Source: Helicobacter sp. (lineage in GTDB: Bacteria > Campylobacterota > Campylobacteria > Campylobacterales > Helicobacteraceae). From it: DNA of 40,786 nucleotides. The notes below the pieces were generated by a model, which saw nothing but the letters and a program-made list of their open reading frames with translations, ran no database searches and was not told where the DNA came from. The DNA lies in the NCBI GenBank assembly GCA_029264655.1, contig JARHZY010000163.1, forward strand, positions 1 to 40,786, read 5' to 3'. Of this stretch, positions 36,345-40,786 are shown in pieces (position 1 is the stretch's first letter; the number at the start of each line of letters is the position of its first letter). The position numbers and the translations under genes were made by a program.

Positions 36345-39300
36345 TTATGCTTTATTCTTGCCAAAATGAATACTAAAGTTTATCTCTGAACCATCAAATA
36401 TTTCATGCAATTTCTCTTTTGGAGTATTCTTAAAAAAGTCAATCAAAGAATCTGCATCAAGGTCTTTTATATGCTGTGTATCTCTTATGCTATCTACATG
36501 TTCCTGTGCATCATCTTCTTGTGGTATTTGTGTTTGCGTATTATCTAATGGCATATCATCTGTATTTAATGGTATAGATTCTGCAATATCTAATTGCCTA
36601 TTATCTTGTTTGGCTTCCTCCTCTAAAGACTGCTCTAAACGTATAATTGGCACATCGCAACTTTCCCCCAAAGCTTCAGCTAATTCTGTTTCTGTAATAT
36701 TTTCAATAGATTCTTCACTAGATGGCAAAGTAACATAAAGCATTTCATCACTATGTGGTATGGTTGCCTCACTTTCTGCTATTTTATTAACAGAATCTTG
36801 TATGAAAAGATTATCAGATTCTTCTGAATCTAGTGGAATAGATTCTGTATTTTCTTCTAAAGCAGTATCAATATCTGCAAGCATATCATCTAATGCATTA
36901 GAATCTTGTAATGTTGTTTCTTTATCTTGCATTGTTAATTGCTCTGTAAGCATATCATCTTTATTAGCGATTGTATCAATATCTAAATCCAAAGCAACAT
37001 CATGTCCATCTAAGTCTAAACTATTGGCAGAATCTAATGAAGTATTAAGCAATCCATCAAGCATATTATCATGTTTTTCCTCATTTTCTTGTGATACATT
37101 GTCTATTGAAGAGGCTTGGTTGTCTAATGATGATTCTTGCATATCTATATCCAAAGGCATATCAAGCAACATATTTATATCATCATCTAGTTTTGTTTCT
37201 TCATCTGTATTTATTATTTTTTGATTATCTATAGCAGTATCATTTGGCATATCTATTAATGCATCATCGTTAATTGCACGTAAAGCTTCATTAACCTCTG
37301 CTAATGTATCTTCAGCCAATATTGTTGGTTTTTGTATGCTATCCTCTTGTGGTGTTGTTTCTTGCCCATCCAAACTAAGCGTATCCATAGATTCTAAATC
37401 GTTTGTATCTAATATAGATTCCAAGTCAATATCTAGCTTTTCTTGTGGATCTTGTATGTCTGCATGAAGAGATGATTCTAAATCATTGCTATTACTTTCT
37501 ACCTCATCTAGCCCTATTTTTGCATTCTTTAACTCATCTAATGTAAGCTCGGCTTGTAAATCTTTTGTATTAGATTCTAAATGCTCATGCAAGGTATCAT
37601 CAAGTATATTTATAGAATCCATATCATTCTCATCTAAAGCAATCTCTTTAGATTCATTATCATGCTTTAAATCCAATGTATCTGGTGTAGTAATACTAGA
37701 ATCTAAATGCGTGCTCTCTAATAACATAGATTCTAAATCATCATCTAGTGATGTAGATTGGCTTTGTGTCTCATCTATTTGTGATGGTATAGCCATAGTC
37801 TGTGTTGGATCGGTTTCATTATCTATATTTTCTATACCCCCTATATCTAATGTTGCTAACTCATCTATTTCTAATTCCTTTGCATTATCTTGTAAAGGAG
37901 CATTATCTTCTTGTGTGGAATCAGCCATTACCAATTCATCTTGTGCTTGCACATCATCTAATTGTGTATCAAATGATAAATTATTAAAAGCACTATCAAG
38001 TGCCGCACTTAGGTCATCAAATGCATCATCAAGTGTGCCGCTTGTAGTATTATCATCTTGGACTTCTTGCTTTTTTAAGGTTTCATCAAGCCCACTTAAA
38101 TCAATGGTATCTATGTGTTCTTTTGTAGTCTTATCATCTATTGCAGGAGATTCTAAATCAAGATTACCCAAATCAACATCTGCAAGCCCCATTTCCTCTA
38201 AATTATCTTTGTTAATGAGTGTAATATCTTGTATTGTAGAGTTTGGCGTATTGTCTAAAGGCACAGAATCTATTGTATGTGTATCTTGGCTATTTTGTTC
38301 GGGATCTATACTATCTGTAATTACTTGCGATTCTAGACTAACATTATTAGATACATTGTCATTTGTATCTTGTAGTGGGTTTTTAGCGTTTTGGGTTGCA
38401 ATTTCTGTATTATCTCCTTGCACCTCATCTATAAGATATTCATGCTCTTTTGGTGCTGCATTGCTATCTGTTTCTAGCAAATCTGCTTGTTCTTTATTAA
38501 TGTTTTCTTCAGCCTCTTTTGCTTTGCGTTCCTCTTCTTCTTGACGTGCTTGCAAAAACTTTTTAGGACTTGGTTGTAATAAATCTCTTTCATCATCACT
38601 TAAAAATAAATCATCTTCATCATCAAGATTATCTGCTACTTCTTTTGCTTCTTCCTCAATTTGACTTGGCATACCAAGACTAGCAGCTTTTAATGCAGAT
38701 GAATCCATAATAGAATCAAGATCAAAATTTGCTAAATCAAGTGGATTATCACTACTTGGTTTTAAATCGCTTAAATCACTATCAAATATTGAACCAACAC
38801 GAGTTTCCTGTGCTTCATGCGAATCCTGATCTGCTATAGCTTGCATATCCTTTTCATCTATTTGGTCTATATTATCTGCTGTATCTTCATGTGGTATTTC
38901 AGATGTAACTTCACCTGCTTCTTCAAGACTTGAGAAATCAAGTGAATCTGGATTAAAATCAAGCATAGAATCTGTATCTTCATTGGCAATTTGCATAGCT
39001 TCTTCTTGTATATTATTTATAGATTCTATACCCTCTGGTGGTGTGATTTCAGCAGACTTTAAATCCATATCAATTTCATTTACAGAATTAATACTACCAT
39101 AATCTAATGTGGAATGGTTATCAACATCTTCAGACAATCCAATATCGCTTTGTTTCTTTATCTCCCCTTCTTTTGGTATGCAGTCATTCAAAATCTCTAA
39201 AATATCAGTAGGTAAAAAAGGTTTTTGGATTGCAATATTAAATTCATGTTTTTTAATTTGTGTTTTACGTGCAAAAAGCAGGCAAACTTTAACTTGGTCT

Positions 39301-39488
39301 TGCAATGCAGTTAATCGCTCAAGGTTTTTGCCTACATTTTCATCATCAACAATAATACATATATAATCATTTGCATTAAAATCAGGGGCTATACGAGCTA
39401 CATTCTCAATTTCAAGATTAAGTTTTTTGCTCGCCATACCAACAAGTTTTTTAATTACTGGATTTTGATTAATTAATAATACTTTCAT
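36345..39488 (-). CDS. Large acidic protein with receiver-like N-terminal domain (poly-E-rich protein type)
   Basis: This 1047-residue protein is predicted to be cytoplasmic. The first 110 residues follow a response-regulator receiver layout: KVLLINQNPVIKKL (beta 1), YICIIVDDENVG (beta 3 with an acidic pair), VKVCLLFARK (beta 4), and FNIAIQKPFLPTDILEIL with the conserved Lys-Pro (beta 5). The acidic pair expected after beta 1 is replaced by NQN, so phosphorylation is doubtful. The remaining 900 residues are strongly acidic, rich in Asp, Glu, Ser, Leu and Asn. They carry degenerate repeats such as DLESMLLES, DLESILDTND and LDDMLADIDT. A short ordered-looking tail ends the protein (ADSLIDFFKNTPKEKLHEIF...INFSIHFGKNKA). 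H. pylori HP0322 (poly-E-rich protein) lies beside nucT likewise. Start is at MKVLLINQ; an ATG 13 codons earlier is less likely. Confidence 0.8.
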   Translation of the reverse strand: MKVLLINQNPVIKKLVGMASKKLNLEIENVARIAPDFNANDYICIIVDDENVGKNLERLTALQDQVKVCLLFARKTQIKKHEFNIAIQKPFLPTDILEILNDCIPKEGEIKKQSDIGLSEDVDNHSTLDYGSINSVNEIDMDLKSAEITPPEGIESINNIQEEAMQIANEDTDSMLDFNPDSLDFSSLEEAGEVTSEIPHEDTADNIDQIDEKDMQAIADQDSHEAQETRVGSIFDSDLSDLKPSSDNPLDLANFDLDSIMDSSALKAASLGMPSQIEEEAKEVADNLDDEDDLFLSDDERDLLQPSPKKFLQARQEEEERKAKEAEENINKEQADLLETDSNAAPKEHEYLIDEVQGDNTEIATQNAKNPLQDTNDNVSNNVSLESQVITDSIDPEQNSQDTHTIDSVPLDNTPNSTIQDITLINKDNLEEMGLADVDLGNLDLESPAIDDKTTKEHIDTIDLSGLDETLKKQEVQDDNTTSGTLDDAFDDLSAALDSAFNNLSFDTQLDDVQAQDELVMADSTQEDNAPLQDNAKELEIDELATLDIGGIENIDNETDPTQTMAIPSQIDETQSQSTSLDDDLESMLLESTHLDSSITTPDTLDLKHDNESKEIALDENDMDSINILDDTLHEHLESNTKDLQAELTLDELKNAKIGLDEVESNSNDLESSLHADIQDPQEKLDIDLESILDTNDLESMDTLSLDGQETTPQEDSIQKPTILAEDTLAEVNEALRAINDDALIDMPNDTAIDNQKIINTDEETKLDDDINMLLDMPLDIDMQESSLDNQASSIDNVSQENEEKHDNMLDGLLNTSLDSANSLDLDGHDVALDLDIDTIANKDDMLTEQLTMQDKETTLQDSNALDDMLADIDTALEENTESIPLDSEESDNLFIQDSVNKIAESEATIPHSDEMLYVTLPSSEESIENITETELAEALGESCDVPIIRLEQSLEEEAKQDNRQLDIAESIPLNTDDMPLDNTQTQIPQEDDAQEHVDSIRDTQHIKDLDADSLIDFFKNTPKEKLHEIFDGSEINFSIHFGKNKA

Positions 39489-39545
39489 ATACGCTCTCTT
39501 CATTGTAAAATAATGATAATCTGACAAAATTCATTAAATTCATAT

Positions 39546-39551
39546 TATAAT
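39546..39551 (+). promoter_or_regulatory. Candidate -10 box of nucT
   Basis: TATAAT lies about 37 bases before the nucT ATG in the 99-base divergent gap facing the acidic protein gene. Confidence 0.4.
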
Positions 39552-39587
39552 ACAAAAATGTTTTATTTTTATCTTGTAGGGGTTTAA

Positions 39588-40166
39588 ATGCGAAAAAAAC
39601 TGCATTTTTTATTCACAATAAAGACTTTGTGTAAAAGTTGGCTGATATTTTATACTCTTGTATGCACACTAACACCCATATATGCAAAAGAGCAAATCTA
39701 CCTTATGCCATATGAACAACAAGAGGCATTAAAAGCATTGGTGCATGCTATAAAACAAGCCAACAACAACATTGATATTGCCATTTATAGTTTTACAAAT
39801 AGAGAAATAGCAAAAGCTTTGCGTGATGCAAGCAGTAAGGGCATAAAAATCAATATTATCTATGATATGGGGCAGAAAACAACCGATAATAGCACGATTG
39901 GCTATTTAGAAAAGTTTGCAAACATCCATACTTGTCTTTTAGAAGGTAATTTAGCAAAAAAAGGAAAATATAGGGGTATCATGCACCATAAAATGATTAT
40001 CATTGATGGTAAATTGCTTGGACTTGGTAGCGCAAATTGGAGTAAAAATGCATTTGAAAACAACTATGAATCGCTTTATTTTACAGATTCAGAACATATT
40101 ATCAAAAAAGCAACAAGCTACTACCAACAAATGCTTGCCACTTGCACGCCTTTTGTTACCTATTGA
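39588..40166 (+). CDS. nucT: NucT-like membrane-anchored/exported nuclease (phospholipase D family)
   Basis: This 192-residue single-HKD nuclease belongs to the Nuc/PLD family. In H. pylori, NucT (HP0323) is a membrane-bound nuclease cutting single-stranded DNA, with roles in DNA uptake and purine salvage. An N-terminal hydrophobic segment (about 13-33, ending TPIYA) is a signal or anchor. The HKD motif has His 133, Lys 135 and Asp 140 (HHKMIIIDGK), followed by GSANWS (147-152) and a conserved Glu near 161. The helix before it, NIDIAIYSFTNREIAKAL, is typical. One HKD per chain implies a dimer. The divergent acidic protein neighbour matches the H. pylori gene pair. Confidence 0.9.
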   Translation: MRKKLHFLFTIKTLCKSWLIFYTLVCTLTPIYAKEQIYLMPYEQQEALKALVHAIKQANNNIDIAIYSFTNREIAKALRDASSKGIKINIIYDMGQKTTDNSTIGYLEKFANIHTCLLEGNLAKKGKYRGIMHHKMIIIDGKLLGLGSANWSKNAFENNYESLYFTDSEHIIKKATSYYQQMLATCTPFVTY

Positions 40167-40388
40167 TATAAGATTATTTTTACCATCTGAAGCATTATGT
40201 CTAAAATATAATTTCTATATAGAATAGTCAATGTTGTGGCACTTGTCAAAGTAATATATGAATAGCTTCTTTATGGTATTAGATATTGTTATTGGTATTT
40301 TTAAATTAAATTGCTAGCATATGCCTGCATATTCATAGACTCTATGCTAAACTTACAAGATATTTTAATGCTTAAAGTAAGGGTTATT

Positions 40389-40786
40389 ATGCCAGAAGCA
40401 ATTTTTTATAGAAGTAATGGTGAGATTTTATGCCAATGTGGGTTAGATACAGATTTGCAGAGTGTTTTAAATAGGAAATATGGATTTGAAGCACTATTAG
40501 ACAAAAAGCGTAGTGAAGGAATTTTGCAAGATCATGTTGTGATACAATACAAAAAGCAAGTTATATCATTTTTGCTAGACTTATCAAAAGATGGGTATTT
40601 ACATGTTGATAGCTTACCCATAGATGATAACTTTTTATATAGAATCATGGATACTCATACAATTAAATGCCTTTATAATGCAATGGGAAGCAATGGAGAT
40701 AAAAATTACCATAACATAAATATGAAAAAAGGTAAAGGTAGTCCAAGAGCTTGTTTAAGATATTATTTAGAATTTTTGGAAAATAG
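40389..40786 (+). CDS. Unrecognised protein, 3' end outside window
   Basis: A frame starts at ATG 40389 after an AAGG site and stays open to the window end, giving at least 132 residues. It begins MPEAIFYRSNGEILCQCGL and has no signal peptide. It is mixed alpha/beta, with a Lys/Gly-rich turn (NMKKGKGSPRACLR) before a helix YYLEFLEN at the cut. I do not recognise the family. It follows nucT by 222 bases on the same strand, with its own ribosome site. Confidence 0.65.
   Translation, partial: MPEAIFYRSNGEILCQCGLDTDLQSVLNRKYGFEALLDKKRSEGILQDHVVIQYKKQVISFLLDLSKDGYLHVDSLPIDDNFLYRIMDTHTIKCLYNAMGSNGDKNYHNINMKKGKGSPRACLRYYLEFLEN

Noticed and set aside
37486..38544. A 352-codon plus-strand frame rich in Ser, inside the acidic protein gene
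   Set aside because: It is the antisense shadow of a repetitive Asp/Glu/Ser coding region. It has no ribosome site, and the composition follows directly from the complement of the acidic repeats.
1..40786. tRNA, rRNA, CRISPR arrays, insertion sequences or prophage genes
   Set aside because: I looked for cloverleaf signatures, regular direct repeats with spacers, transposase motifs and terminal inverted repeats, and found none that hold up by eye. A tRNA/Rfam scan would be decisive.

Overview
The window is AT-rich and densely coded, with no tRNA, rRNA, CRISPR array or insertion sequence that I could see. Gene content points to a Helicobacter, or a close Campylobacterota relative. Evidence for this includes a dynamin-like pair of the Campylobacter jejuni DLP1/DLP2 type, the yidD-yidC-jag-mnmE operon in the order found in H. 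pylori, secreted HtrA, a conserved hypothetical gene overlapping murE as in H. pylori, and an acidic 'poly-E-rich'-type protein divergent from a NucT-like nuclease. Species cannot be fixed from this sequence. Both ends cut a gene: a chemoreceptor at the left and an unrecognised ORF at the right.

Layout. 1-3.2 kb (+): chemoreceptor tail with a hairpin terminator, an orphan DUF1629/Imm11-type immunity-like gene, a DUF815 AAA ATPase and pgeF. 3.5-4.6 kb (-): an HsdR N-domain nuclease split by a one-base frameshift in a short homopolymer. 4.8-10.2 kb (-): two overlapping dynamin-like genes, a small membrane protein and atpB. 10.5-15.8 kb (+): a lone amino-acid ABC permease running into yidD, yidC, jag and mnmE. 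15.8-17.6 kb: a low-coding stretch with strong inverted repeats, a small lipoprotein-like gene and a decayed partial copy of mnmE. 17.6-24.2 kb (-): a single ORF joining RuvX/YqgF to RsmH, then mtaB and putA. 24.8-27.1 kb (-): yciI, hemJ and ccoG. 27.3 kb onward (+): an ABC-F ATPase, htrA, rpoD, a conserved hypothetical gene and murE. 36.3-39.5 kb (-): a protein of about 1050 residues with a receiver-like head and a very acidic body. 39.6 kb to the end (+): nucT and the truncated ORF.

Most genes are housekeeping: membrane protein insertion (YidC, YidD), tRNA modification (MnmE, MtaB), rRNA methylation (RsmH), respiration (AtpB, CcoG), heme synthesis (HemJ), proline catabolism (PutA), wall synthesis and quality control (MurE, PgeF), envelope proteolysis (HtrA) and transcription (RpoD). 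The points most worth a second look are the RuvX-RsmH fusion, the dynamin-like partner that has lost its GTP-binding motifs, the mnmE relic, paired inverted repeats around the ccoG promoter, and an inverted repeat over the probable rpoD promoter. I saw no clear new defence system; the immunity-like gene and the split nuclease are the nearest candidates.
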